Assembly (NCBI GenBank): GCA_910574475.1
Contig: CAJTAT010000012.1
Coordinates: forward strand, 1-64,000
DNA length: 64,000 nucleotides
Source: Clostridia bacterium
GTDB taxonomy: Bacteria > Bacillota > Clostridia > Lachnospirales > Lachnospiraceae
Direction: 5' to 3'
Under the pieces are notes generated by a model. That model saw nothing but the letters and a program-made list of their open reading frames with translations. It was not told the DNA's origin and searched no databases. The position numbers were made by a program, and so were the translations under genes. Shown here piece by piece: positions 17,401-24,384 of this stretch; within the stretch, counting starts at the first letter, position 1, and each line of letters begins with the position of its first letter.

Positions 17401-20400
17401 CTTTGCCATCCGGTATTATGAGACGGAAGCGGCCGCCAAAGGGCCGGGAGACTGGTGCAGCAGGGCGCAGATAAGTGCACCGGCGGGCTTTACCATCAGC
17501 GATTCCCTGGATGGGGAGTTTGGAGACACCTTCTACTATGGTACGGAGACCGGCGGGGACGGAGCGGAAATTACTTATTATTTAAAGCAGGATGGAACTG
17601 GTTATATCACGGATGCGAAAACAATCCGGGTGAAAGTGGATACCACACAGCCGGCTTTTACCGGCACAGGAAATGGAATCAAGATTACCGACAGGGATGC
17701 CTGGTGGCAGGAGCTTCTTTCCAAAATCACCTTTGGACGTTATAAGCCACAGGTAGCGACCGTTCAGGCGGCAGACAGTCTTTCCGGTATCGACAAGATT
17801 TATTATTATATTCATCGGACGCAGAAAGATACGCCACTGACAGCGGAAGAATTAAGGAAAGTGGGTGCTGATGAGTGGAAGTCATCCGACTCCGTGACTT
17901 TCACGCTGGATGAGGAAGGCGGCTATGTGATTTACGCTTATGCTGTGGATAAAGTGGGGAATCAGAGCGCGTATATCTGTTCGGACGGCATTGTGATCGA
18001 TCATACTCCGCCGAGAGTTACATTGGCGGAGCCTTTGAAGGATGGGGGAATAAAAGATACCAGCGCCGCTCCTTTGGCTCAGATGAATGAAGCGGGCAAT
18101 ATCACCTATATTTTGCTAAATGTGCCAGACAGCGGCATCACAGCAGAAAAGATCCTGAACTCCACGGACAAAGGAACAGGTTCCATTACTGACGAACAGG
18201 CAGGAAAGGATATGGAACTGCATTTTAGCGGGCTAAAGGCAGACACCACATATTATCTTTATGCCGTGGGAACAGATACAGCGGGAAATATCAATGATGA
18301 GATTGCTTCCCTTTCCTTTACCACGCTGAAATCCGTCATAGCCGGTACAGTTTCACTGGCAGGAAAGGAGGCATTTGGGGAAACGCTGACAGTTTCCGCG
18401 AATATAAAGACAGAGGATTATGGTAAGGTTTCTTATCAGTGGCACCGCATAGATGAAAATGGAAATGATATGGAAATTGCAGGGGCAGAGTCCGAATTTT
18501 ATACCCTGACAGCGGAGGATATTGGATGCAGTATCCGTGTGGAGGTGACAGCGGACAACTGCTCCGGCAGTTTGAAAGCGGCGACGGGAGACAAAATACA
18601 AAAAGCGGATCCTCCGGCGGAAAATATGCCGGTGAACGGCCGGGTGGACGACACTTTGGGGATGGACACCTTTACCTTCACAGGGAAAAAAGGTGTGGTC
18701 TATGAGTATAGTACCGATGGAGGAAATACCTGGAACACCATGAAAGACTCTGCCTTTTCCCAGGATATATCGGATCATACGAAAGTGACCGGAACCATTG
18801 AAATCGGCAATTATGCCCATGCAGCCGGACAAATTCAGGTGCGGTCAAAAGAAACAGCGACTTCCAAAGCAGGAAAGGCACTGAAAAATATGGAAGCATT
18901 TACAGCCAGCCTGGAAGGAAGCGTGCTCCTGACAGGAACGGCAAAATATGGCGAAACATTGACAGCAACCGTAGATGGGGTGCAGCCGGGCATTACTCTT
19001 ATTTACAGCTTTTACAGGGATGGAGCGGGAACAGTCATACAGACAGGAAAAAGCAATACCTATACACCGACGGTGAAGGATATTGGGAAACATATCTCTG
19101 TTAAAGTGACGGCAGCAGGATGCACAGGAGCCTTGGAGGCACAGACAGAGGGAATTGTCCAGAAAGCGGAGGGAGCGGAAATTCCCGGCACTGTGACCGG
19201 ACACTATATCATTGACGGGCAGACTTATACCTACACGGTAGATGCCGTTGCCGGAGCAGAGTACCGGATGGACGATGGCCCATGGCAGAAGTCTAATGTA
19301 TTTATGAATATCAGGCCAGGTTCCTCCCATATGTTTGAGGCAAGGATGGCAGAGACGGACTGCTTGGAGGCAGGAAATGCCAAGGGGACAGGAGAAGTGA
19401 CATTTCCTAAGCTTACGCCTGCGGTTCCAGCACTGCAGTATCAGGTGGAAAAGTCGGAAAACGGTGATGTAGCCGTGACCATTGTACAGGTGGATGGGGC
19501 AGAATACAGTTTTGACGGCGGAACAACATGGGGAAGTGAAAATAAACAGACAGGTTTTAATACCTCGCAGACAGTAACCCTTGCCGTACGGCTGAAAGAG
19601 ACGGACACTCATAATCCGTCTCCAGCACAGACAGTGGCTGTGAATCTTGCCAAAGGAAACAGAGAAGCGCCGCCTGCCTTTACTCTTAACTATGAGGCAA
19701 ACGGTGAGACAGACTATACCGTCATAATACCGCCTGCAGCAGGCTGCGAGTACAGCTTCGATGGCGAACACTGGTCGGATGACAACGTAAAGTCCGGTGT
19801 AAGAGTCGGCGAGACCGTGACCGGATATATGCGTTACAAGGAGAACAATGATTATAATACCAGCAGCGCAGTGTCTGATACAAAGACAATGCCCAAATTT
19901 ACGGTAAAGACGCCCGTCATTACTCCGGCAGGCGGTAGTTATATAGGCAGCGTCAGTGTGACCATCACCTGCGGTTCACCAGATGCGGAGATCTATTACA
20001 CTACGGACGGAAGTACACCCACCAGAAGCGCTGCACGCTATACAGGGGCATTTCCGGTGCCTGTCCCGGTGACAGTAAAGGCGATCGCCATAAAGGATGG
20101 GCTGGCTGACAGCGCTGTTGCAACAGCTTCCTATTTGAAACGGAGCAGCGAAGGCTCCAGCATTTCCGGCGAAGGAAACAGTGGTGATAAAGGAAATACC
20201 TCTAACGAAAATGCCCTAGGCAGTCGCGCAGATACTTCAATGCAGGAGACAAAGCAGCCATTCATCAAAGGCGAAAACGGCAAGATCGGCTGGGATGTGA
20301 TCCGTTCCGAGGAAGAACAGGCAATAGAAGGCAGCATTATAAACGTGGATATGAACGGAACCACGGTTGTTCCGGGAGATATATTTGACAGCATCAAAGG

Positions 20401-20971
20401 CAGGGACATCACCATCACCTTTGACATGGGGGGTGGTATCTTCTGGAGCGTGGACGGAAAAAGCATCACTACTGACAAGGCAGGCAACATTGATTTTTCC
20501 GTAAAAACAGGAACAAACGCTATACCGGTGGATATCGTGAACAACGTCACTGGAGAGTGCTACAGCATCCAGATAAGCCTGTCCTATGAAGGGGAGTTCG
20601 GCTTTACTGCAGTGCTTTCTGTGAACCTGGGCAAAGAGAACCAGGGATATATCGCAAGTCTGTATTACTATAAGGAAGGAACAGGGGAACTTGAGTTTAT
20701 CTGTTCGGATAAAGTCGCAGAAGACGGCACTGTATCCCTTGCCTTTACCCATGCGTCAGATTATGTGATCGCAATAGATGAGGAAGAAGAAAGCGGCAAT
20801 GTCACGGAACCTGTACAGCCGGAAGAACAGGATGAAGATAGCACTGAGGCGGCAGAGGAAAATCTGCAAACTGAGCAGGCGCGGAGACTGTGGTGGCTTA
20901 TTGTGGCCGGGGCGTTGGTGATCCTTATGGGAATCGGTGTATTCTTCCTGGTAAAGAAGAAAAATTCATAA
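14462..20971 (+). CDS. giant multidomain cell-surface protein, membrane-anchored
   Basis: 2169 residues. A signal peptide (about 1-29, AVLAAALLFTMPGMVSYA) is followed by a Glu-rich low-complexity region (30-115). Two related modules (about 135-430 and 455-745) begin with IASVTVDG / VASVTAAG and contain Gly-Gly-rich beta-helix-like repeats. Zinc-ribbon-like CxxC pairs (CQGCGKTE, CTVCGKQ, CKGCGIEE, CTVCGHQ, CTACKW) follow or separate them. Further on are Ig-like/MBG-like modules, a chitobiase/hexosaminidase C-terminal-like domain (YYTTDGSTPTRSAARYTG, near 1840-1880) and a final TM helix with a basic KKKNS tail; no LPXTG motif is seen. It probably acts in adhesion or glycan/peptide binding outside the cell. 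It follows the MalT-like gene by 15 nt, with AGGAGG as ribosome site. Confidence 0.83.
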   Translation: MRKIRKCVFAAVLAAALLFTMPGMVSYAETGDAQTENISESITGQEETDDAEEPKSETDVIEGEEPENPEEKEEEEETEPENPIENQEKEGKESENPQENQKEIPEENVEEMAGEDSALMESVGRRKAAVRSGAQSEQTEESIASVTVDGVTSYYDHLDYLRIAWKEAQGKTAVIRILRDVDLNRYELYIDNPDSNFTLEMSEGVTLSGDGGSSGKRGFMIMSAGSLTMKSGTLHNTMSLQGRGIDIRGGSFILEGGTVKTDGSDNWNTAIHAENGSTVLIKGGEIIADKYGLYAGSKSSVRIERGRITAGEKGTAIMLSNCVAAEILDGEFTGESKGIYLEAGSAKISGGTFSGYCGATSGNKTAIFQLTGGTFVGTSESLRGGNGKPINWLEEGCCYYELESGNMVPSASMDNYYWKTSVTVGECNHSLWKDWTFDEEDNHSHVCQGCGKTESGPHQWDENKRCTVCGKQAVASVTAAGETNYYSLLSNAWKAAQGKTATVKIMQNVDLEEDTLEVNDPNSNITLEMAEGVTLERPKNTGCLIHITDGNFTFASGTAKITCGSYANLRDASVILVEGGEVRLKGGMLTNTSSNSYYGCGVKVNGGRLVVNGGEIQFPNNLSVGVDVNGGETVIQGGSITAVSQGVKVTDGKLTVEGEAKLQGTSGYGLFDSNGVSVLYGGIFIGGSGAIYGVWTSNVKQMPGEGYVYYYLDDAGNKTLVTSVSATLKGTVTVAPCDHDYGEWAEDGNGSHSRICKGCGIEETQACNYEYEDAGKDGHVGSCTVCGHQKTQEAHTFTAWSASDTENGYVRTCTACKWQHTAEITQSSLILQAVYDAIEEQNLSATVTGAKAAYEWKLQGSDNVLGTQESYTIPTDLPAGNFTYQCVVTLEDDSEPAVILSYSLSVAQADLEKASAEVAEGEGIFYDGKKKEPDVTVKLGEKTLEKGVDYTVSYTNNMKVGKGMLTITGIGNYAGTVSKNFAIRYYETEAAAKGPGDWCSRAQISAPAGFTISDSLDGEFGDTFYYGTETGGDGAEITYYLKQDGTGYITDAKTIRVKVDTTQPAFTGTGNGIKITDRDAWWQELLSKITFGRYKPQVATVQAADSLSGIDKIYYYIHRTQKDTPLTAEELRKVGADEWKSSDSVTFTLDEEGGYVIYAYAVDKVGNQSAYICSDGIVIDHTPPRVTLAEPLKDGGIKDTSAAPLAQMNEAGNITYILLNVPDSGITAEKILNSTDKGTGSITDEQAGKDMELHFSGLKADTTYYLYAVGTDTAGNINDEIASLSFTTLKSVIAGTVSLAGKEAFGETLTVSANIKTEDYGKVSYQWHRIDENGNDMEIAGAESEFYTLTAEDIGCSIRVEVTADNCSGSLKAATGDKIQKADPPAENMPVNGRVDDTLGMDTFTFTGKKGVVYEYSTDGGNTWNTMKDSAFSQDISDHTKVTGTIEIGNYAHAAGQIQVRSKETATSKAGKALKNMEAFTASLEGSVLLTGTAKYGETLTATVDGVQPGITLIYSFYRDGAGTVIQTGKSNTYTPTVKDIGKHISVKVTAAGCTGALEAQTEGIVQKAEGAEIPGTVTGHYIIDGQTYTYTVDAVAGAEYRMDDGPWQKSNVFMNIRPGSSHMFEARMAETDCLEAGNAKGTGEVTFPKLTPAVPALQYQVEKSENGDVAVTIVQVDGAEYSFDGGTTWGSENKQTGFNTSQTVTLAVRLKETDTHNPSPAQTVAVNLAKGNREAPPAFTLNYEANGETDYTVIIPPAAGCEYSFDGEHWSDDNVKSGVRVGETVTGYMRYKENNDYNTSSAVSDTKTMPKFTVKTPVITPAGGSYIGSVSVTITCGSPDAEIYYTTDGSTPTRSAARYTGAFPVPVPVTVKAIAIKDGLADSAVATASYLKRSSEGSSISGEGNSGDKGNTSNENALGSRADTSMQETKQPFIKGENGKIGWDVIRSEEEQAIEGSIINVDMNGTTVVPGDIFDSIKGRDITITFDMGGGIFWSVDGKSITTDKAGNIDFSVKTGTNAIPVDIVNNVTGECYSIQISLSYEGEFGFTAVLSVNLGKENQGYIASLYYYKEGTGELEFICSDKVAEDGTVSLAFTHASDYVIAIDEEEESGNVTEPVQPEEQDEDSTEAAEENLQTEQARRLWWLIVAGALVILMGIGVFFLVKKKNS

Positions 20972-21086
20972 AAGTTTTGTTGCATTAATCGAAATAAGAT
21001 AATAAAATAAAAATCAGATATCAGTTTTTCCTGTCCGAAGATATAGTATTACTGCGAAATTTAAAATAGATAGGGAACATAAATCG
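20972..21086. other. right edge of the accessory island
   Basis: A/T-rich intergenic DNA between the surface protein and tsaC. No terminator hairpin, tRNA or repeat matching the left side (near 8670-8700) is visible, so the island has no recognisable attachment sites. Confidence 0.4.
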
Positions 21087-22136
21087 ATGGAGACGCTTAT
21101 TAAAAAACTGAATTATGACAAGATGGATTTGAGTCTTATCAGGGAAGCAGGGGCAATCATCCGAAGGGGCGGATTGGTAGCCTTTCCTACAGAGACAGTT
21201 TATGGTCTGGGAGGAGATGCTCTGAATCCACAGTCATCTGAAAAAATCTATGCAGCCAAGGGGAGACCATCGGATAATCCGTTGATTGTACATATTGCTG
21301 AAAAGGAAGATGTATATAAGATCGCCAGGCAGGTGCCAGAGAAAGCAAAGCAATTAATGGAAGCCTTCTGGCCTGGACCTTTGACCCTGATCTTTCCAAA
21401 GGACAGTATCGTGCCGGACAAAACCACAGGAGGGCTGGATACTGTGGCAGTGCGGATGCCCAGTGATAAAATCGCAGCGGCATTTATCCATGCGGCAGGA
21501 GGCTTTGTAGCTGCCCCCAGCGCCAACGCTTCCGGGCGGCCCAGCACGACTATGGCAGAGCATGTGGTAGAGGATCTATCAGGGCGGATTGAAATGATTC
21601 TGGATGGCGGCCAAGCTGTGATTGGTTTGGAATCAACGATTGTAGATGTAAGTGAAGAGCATCCGGTGATTCTTCGGCCGGGCGTGATTACCAAAGAGAT
21701 GCTGGAGGCTGTGATTGGGCCTCTGGAGACAGATCAGGCTTTGATTGCACCGGATTCCAGTGTAAAGCCAAAGGCACCGGGGATGAAATATCGCCATTAT
21801 GCCCCAAAAGCAGTACTGACGATTGTGGAAGGGGAGTCAAAGGCTGTGGTGGAGGCTGTGAATCATTTGGCAGCCAGGGCCGAAGAAGAGGGAAAGCGAG
21901 TTGGTATTATTGCCACAGATGAGACGGCAGATTGCTATCAATATGGGACTGTGAGAAGCCTTGGGGCACGCTGTCACGAGGAAGAGATTTCTATGCATCT
22001 TTTTGATGTGCTTCGAAGCTTTGATGAGACAGATGTGGACTGTATTTACTCAGAATCTTTTGGGGATGCCAAGATAGGGCAGGCTATCATGAATCGCTTG
22101 TTAAAGGCGGCAGGGCATAAGGTGATACATGTTTAG
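21087..22136 (+). CDS. tsaC: L-threonylcarbamoyladenylate synthase (Sua5 type)
   Basis: A 349-residue Sua5/YwlC-type enzyme that makes threonylcarbamoyl-AMP from threonine, bicarbonate and ATP for the t6A modification of ANN-decoding tRNAs. The YrdC domain covers about 1-205: FPTETVYGLGGDA, KGRPSDNPL, SANASGRPSTT. The linker has APGMKYRHYAPK, and the C-terminal Sua5 domain (about 240-345) has the usual Rossmann-like pattern. Length is normal for the two-domain form (also called ywlC in Bacillus). It marks the return to core genome after the island. Confidence 0.95.
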   Translation: METLIKKLNYDKMDLSLIREAGAIIRRGGLVAFPTETVYGLGGDALNPQSSEKIYAAKGRPSDNPLIVHIAEKEDVYKIARQVPEKAKQLMEAFWPGPLTLIFPKDSIVPDKTTGGLDTVAVRMPSDKIAAAFIHAAGGFVAAPSANASGRPSTTMAEHVVEDLSGRIEMILDGGQAVIGLESTIVDVSEEHPVILRPGVITKEMLEAVIGPLETDQALIAPDSSVKPKAPGMKYRHYAPKAVLTIVEGESKAVVEAVNHLAARAEEEGKRVGIIATDETADCYQYGTVRSLGARCHEEEISMHLFDVLRSFDETDVDCIYSESFGDAKIGQAIMNRLLKAAGHKVIHV

Positions 22137-22178
22137 GCTGAATATACAGGCAAATTTTCCCGACTCATGGAGGTAAAG

Positions 22179-22841
22179 ATGAATGAGAAGGTTTTATCGG
22201 CAGCATTTCCTTTTTGGGGTAAACTGCTTGAAGAAGAGAAACAGAAAATCCTTAATAGCTGTATTCAGACAGACTATCAAAAGGGCGTTACCATCCATCG
22301 CTCACATATGGATTGTAAGGGTGTGATTCTCGTACTCTCTGGCACCTTGCGGGTTTACATCCTTTCTGATGAGGGGCGGGAGGTTACGCTTTTTAGAATC
22401 CACCAGGAAGAAAGCTGCGTGCTATCTGCTGCCTGCCTTCTGGATTCCATCTTGTTTGACATTCTGATTGAAGCCACAGAACAGACAGAGACTGTTATTA
22501 TTCCAACGAATGTGCTGCGGCCCTTGATGGAGAGCAATCCTTATGTGGGAATGTATCTGTATAAACAGGCCACAGAGCGGTTTTCGGCGGTGATGTGGAC
22601 GATGCAGCAGATTTTATTCATGGGTGCAGATAAGAGAGTAGCAATCTTTTTGTGGGATGAGATGGTTCACCAAAAAGGGTCTGTGTTGAAAATTACCCAT
22701 GAGGAGCTTGCCCGTAACATCGGAAGCGCCAGGGAGGTAGTTACGAAGGTTCTAAACTATTTTTGTGAGGAAGGTGTGGTTTCTCTGAGCAGAGGAAAGG
22801 TAGAAATTATAGATAGAGAGAAATTGCAGAGCTGGCTTTGA
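22179..22841 (+). CDS. Crp/Fnr-family transcriptional regulator
   Basis: A 220-residue regulator. The N-terminal cyclic-nucleotide-binding-like beta-roll (about 15-130) contains GVILVLSGTLRVYILSDEG. A long dimer helix follows, then a C-terminal winged helix (about 150-220) with recognition-helix segment ARNIGSAREVVTKVLNYF. There is no N-terminal FNR-type cysteine cluster. The beta-roll does contain cysteines (ESCVLSAACLLD), a pattern seen in Clostridia next to redox genes. ATG 22179 follows GGAGG with a 5-nt gap; the ATG at 22167 overlaps that site. A 19-bp palindrome before the next operon suggests it controls the thioredoxin-ferredoxin genes. Confidence 0.9.
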   Translation: MNEKVLSAAFPFWGKLLEEEKQKILNSCIQTDYQKGVTIHRSHMDCKGVILVLSGTLRVYILSDEGREVTLFRIHQEESCVLSAACLLDSILFDILIEATEQTETVIIPTNVLRPLMESNPYVGMYLYKQATERFSAVMWTMQQILFMGADKRVAIFLWDEMVHQKGSVLKITHEELARNIGSAREVVTKVLNYFCEEGVVSLSRGKVEIIDREKLQSWL

Positions 22842-22850
22842 CTTCGGCCT

Positions 22851-22869
22851 TATGTAACTGGATTACATA
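22851..22869 (+). promoter_or_regulatory. Crp/Fnr-type operator
   Basis: Perfect 7-bp inverted repeat TATGTAA (22851-22857) / TTACATA (22863-22869) with a 5-bp spacer, centred at 22860. A -10-like TAGAAT at 22889-22894 predicts a start near 22901, placing the operator centre at about -41, the class II activator position. Confidence 0.7.
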
Positions 22870-22947
22870 CGCTGCTCTTATTTTTTGATAGAATAACATC
22901 AATCTAAGGATACTAAATGACTAATTTATCAAAAAAGGAGAGTTATT

Positions 22948-23274
22948 ATGGCAGAGTTAAAAATTACAGGGAAAGAATTTAATCAGGAAATCATTCAATC
23001 ATCAACCCCAGTGCTGGTAGATTTTTATGCAGATTGGTGCGGACCATGTAAAATGCTTTCTCCCGTCATCAGCCAAATCGCAGAAGAGCATGAAGACGGC
23101 TTGAAGGTTGTGAAAGTAAATGTAGACGAAGCTCAGGATTTGGCTATCAAGTTTCAGATTAGAAGTATTCCTACCTTGATGTATTTTCAAGAGGGGAAGG
23201 TGAAAGGTACCTCTCTGGGACTGCTGGACAAAGAGAGCCTGGAGCGAAAATTATTGGAGTGGGGAGGCAAGTGA
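22948..23274 (+). CDS. trxA: thioredoxin
   Basis: A 108-residue thioredoxin with the canonical DFYADWCGPCK active site (residues about 28-37) and the cis-Pro loop RSIPTLMYF (near 73). It is a dithiol reductant in the cytoplasm. It heads a three-gene unit with a ferredoxin and a NapH-like membrane iron-sulphur protein. Its TGA overlaps the ferredoxin ATG (TGATG). No thioredoxin reductase gene is adjacent, so electrons may arrive by another route. AAGGAGAG precedes ATG 22948. Confidence 0.95.
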   Translation: MAELKITGKEFNQEIIQSSTPVLVDFYADWCGPCKMLSPVISQIAEEHEDGLKVVKVNVDEAQDLAIKFQIRSIPTLMYFQEGKVKGTSLGLLDKESLERKLLEWGGK

Positions 23275-23480
23275 TGGCGTCAAAACGATATGCAAAGGTA
23301 GAGGAAGGAATCTGCGTTGCCTGCGGCACTTGTGAGCTGGTCTGCCCTAAGGGGGCAATTACAGTAGAGAATGGTTGCTGTGCTCAGGTGAACATAGATA
23401 CCTGCATCGGCTGTGGGAAGTGTGCGAAAGCCTGTCCTGCCAACTGCATTGACACAGTGGAAAGGGCGGTGAATAAATGA
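23274..23480 (+). CDS. 2[4Fe-4S] ferredoxin
   Basis: A 68-residue bacterial ferredoxin with two cluster motifs, CVACGTCELVCPKG and CIGCGKCAKACPAN. Each has the CxxCxxCxxxCP pattern that carries a [4Fe-4S] cluster. GGGGAGG at 23261-23267 supports ATG 23274, which overlaps the thioredoxin stop. It overlaps the next gene by 4 bases. It is likely an electron carrier between the cytoplasm and the adjoining membrane protein. Confidence 0.93.
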   Translation: MASKRYAKVEEGICVACGTCELVCPKGAITVENGCCAQVNIDTCIGCGKCAKACPANCIDTVERAVNK

Positions 23481-24067
23481 AAAAACGATGGTATGATTAT
23501 CTCTTTATCTGGTCGATTCTTTATTTTGCGCTTGGTTTTTTCAATATCCTGTTTGCCTGGCTGGGCATGATTGATTTTTTACTTCCTCTGTGCTTTGCAA
23601 TCTTTGGAGGGAACAAGTGGTTTTGCAATCACCTCTGCGGCCGAGGGCAGCTTTACATGAAGCTGGGAGCGGACTGGAAGTGTTCACGAAAGCGGCCGAC
23701 GCCAAAATGGATGTACTCTAAATGGTTCCGCTACGGCTTTCTCGTATTTTTCCTGGCTATGTTTGGGAACATGGTTTTCCAGACCTGGTTGGTAGGGGCT
23801 GGAGCATCTTCCCTGAGGGAAGCCATTAAACTGTTCTGGACCTTCCGGGTTCCCTGGGGATGGACCTATACAGCGGGAACCGTGGCAGACTGGGTGGCAC
23901 AGTTTAGCTTTGGATTTTATAGTTTGATGTTGACTTCTTTACTCATAGGCCTTATTGTCATGGTACTCTACAAGCCCAGAACATGGTGTGCGTTCTGCCC
24001 CATGGGGACTATGACACAGGGTATTTGTAAATTAAAAATACATTTGAAAAAGCGTCCGGGAAAATGA
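23477..24067 (+). CDS. NapH/NosR-like membrane 4Fe-4S protein
   Basis: A 196-residue protein with about four to five transmembrane helices and two cysteine clusters, CNHLCGRGQ near residue 52 and WCAFCPMGTMTQ near 174. This pattern matches the Fer4_5 family of NapH, NosR and CcoG. Members pass electrons between the quinone pool or flavin partners and ferredoxin-like sites. It overlaps the ferredoxin gene by 4 bases. Context suggests a small Crp/Fnr-controlled redox relay (ferredoxin, thioredoxin, membrane polyferredoxin). The biological acceptor is unknown. Confidence 0.82.
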   Translation: MKKRWYDYLFIWSILYFALGFFNILFAWLGMIDFLLPLCFAIFGGNKWFCNHLCGRGQLYMKLGADWKCSRKRPTPKWMYSKWFRYGFLVFFLAMFGNMVFQTWLVGAGASSLREAIKLFWTFRVPWGWTYTAGTVADWVAQFSFGFYSLMLTSLLIGLIVMVLYKPRTWCAFCPMGTMTQGICKLKIHLKKRPGK

Positions 24068-24087
24068 AGAAATTTTTTGAGAACAAT

Positions 24088-24131
24088 ACCCTCTCTTGAC
24101 AAGGGCGTGTGTGCCCTTGTCAAGAGAGGGT
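24088..24131. terminator. perfect 19-bp hairpin after the redox operon
   Basis: The 19-base arm at 24088-24106 (ACCCTCTCTTG then ACAAGGGC) is exactly mirrored at 24113-24131, with a 6-base GTGTGT loop. No T-run follows on either strand, so it may be an unusual terminator, an RNA-stabilising 3' hairpin or a repeat element. Confidence 0.6.
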
Positions 24132-24384
24132 AAGAAAACAGTTTACCTCTTTGGAATTCTGATACTTGCATTTCCTATACTCATTTTATAAGCTACACGG
24201 GAACAATCCTGGGTGGCTTTTTGACGCTATATGGGGTTTGGCGGACCATAGAAGATAAGAAAGCTCCGGGGATCGCCCTCTATATTGACGTGACTGGGAG
24301 CATATGGTATTATGACACAGGCGTTGCTGATTTTAGCGGCGAAAGCTATATGAAAACAAAACGGTCTATATGGAGGGTAGGCGT
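24132..24384 (+). other. unassigned segment with a possible membrane-protein remnant
   Basis: One plus-strand frame stays open from just after a TAA near 24133 to 24433. It begins with a hydrophobic stretch read as FISYTGTILGGFLTLYGVWR, then a soluble part. It has no good start codon or ribosome site and runs into the histidine kinase gene in another frame. It may be the tail of a deleted gene. Otherwise I see only the kinase's ribosome site GGAGG (24372-24376). Confidence 0.3.
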
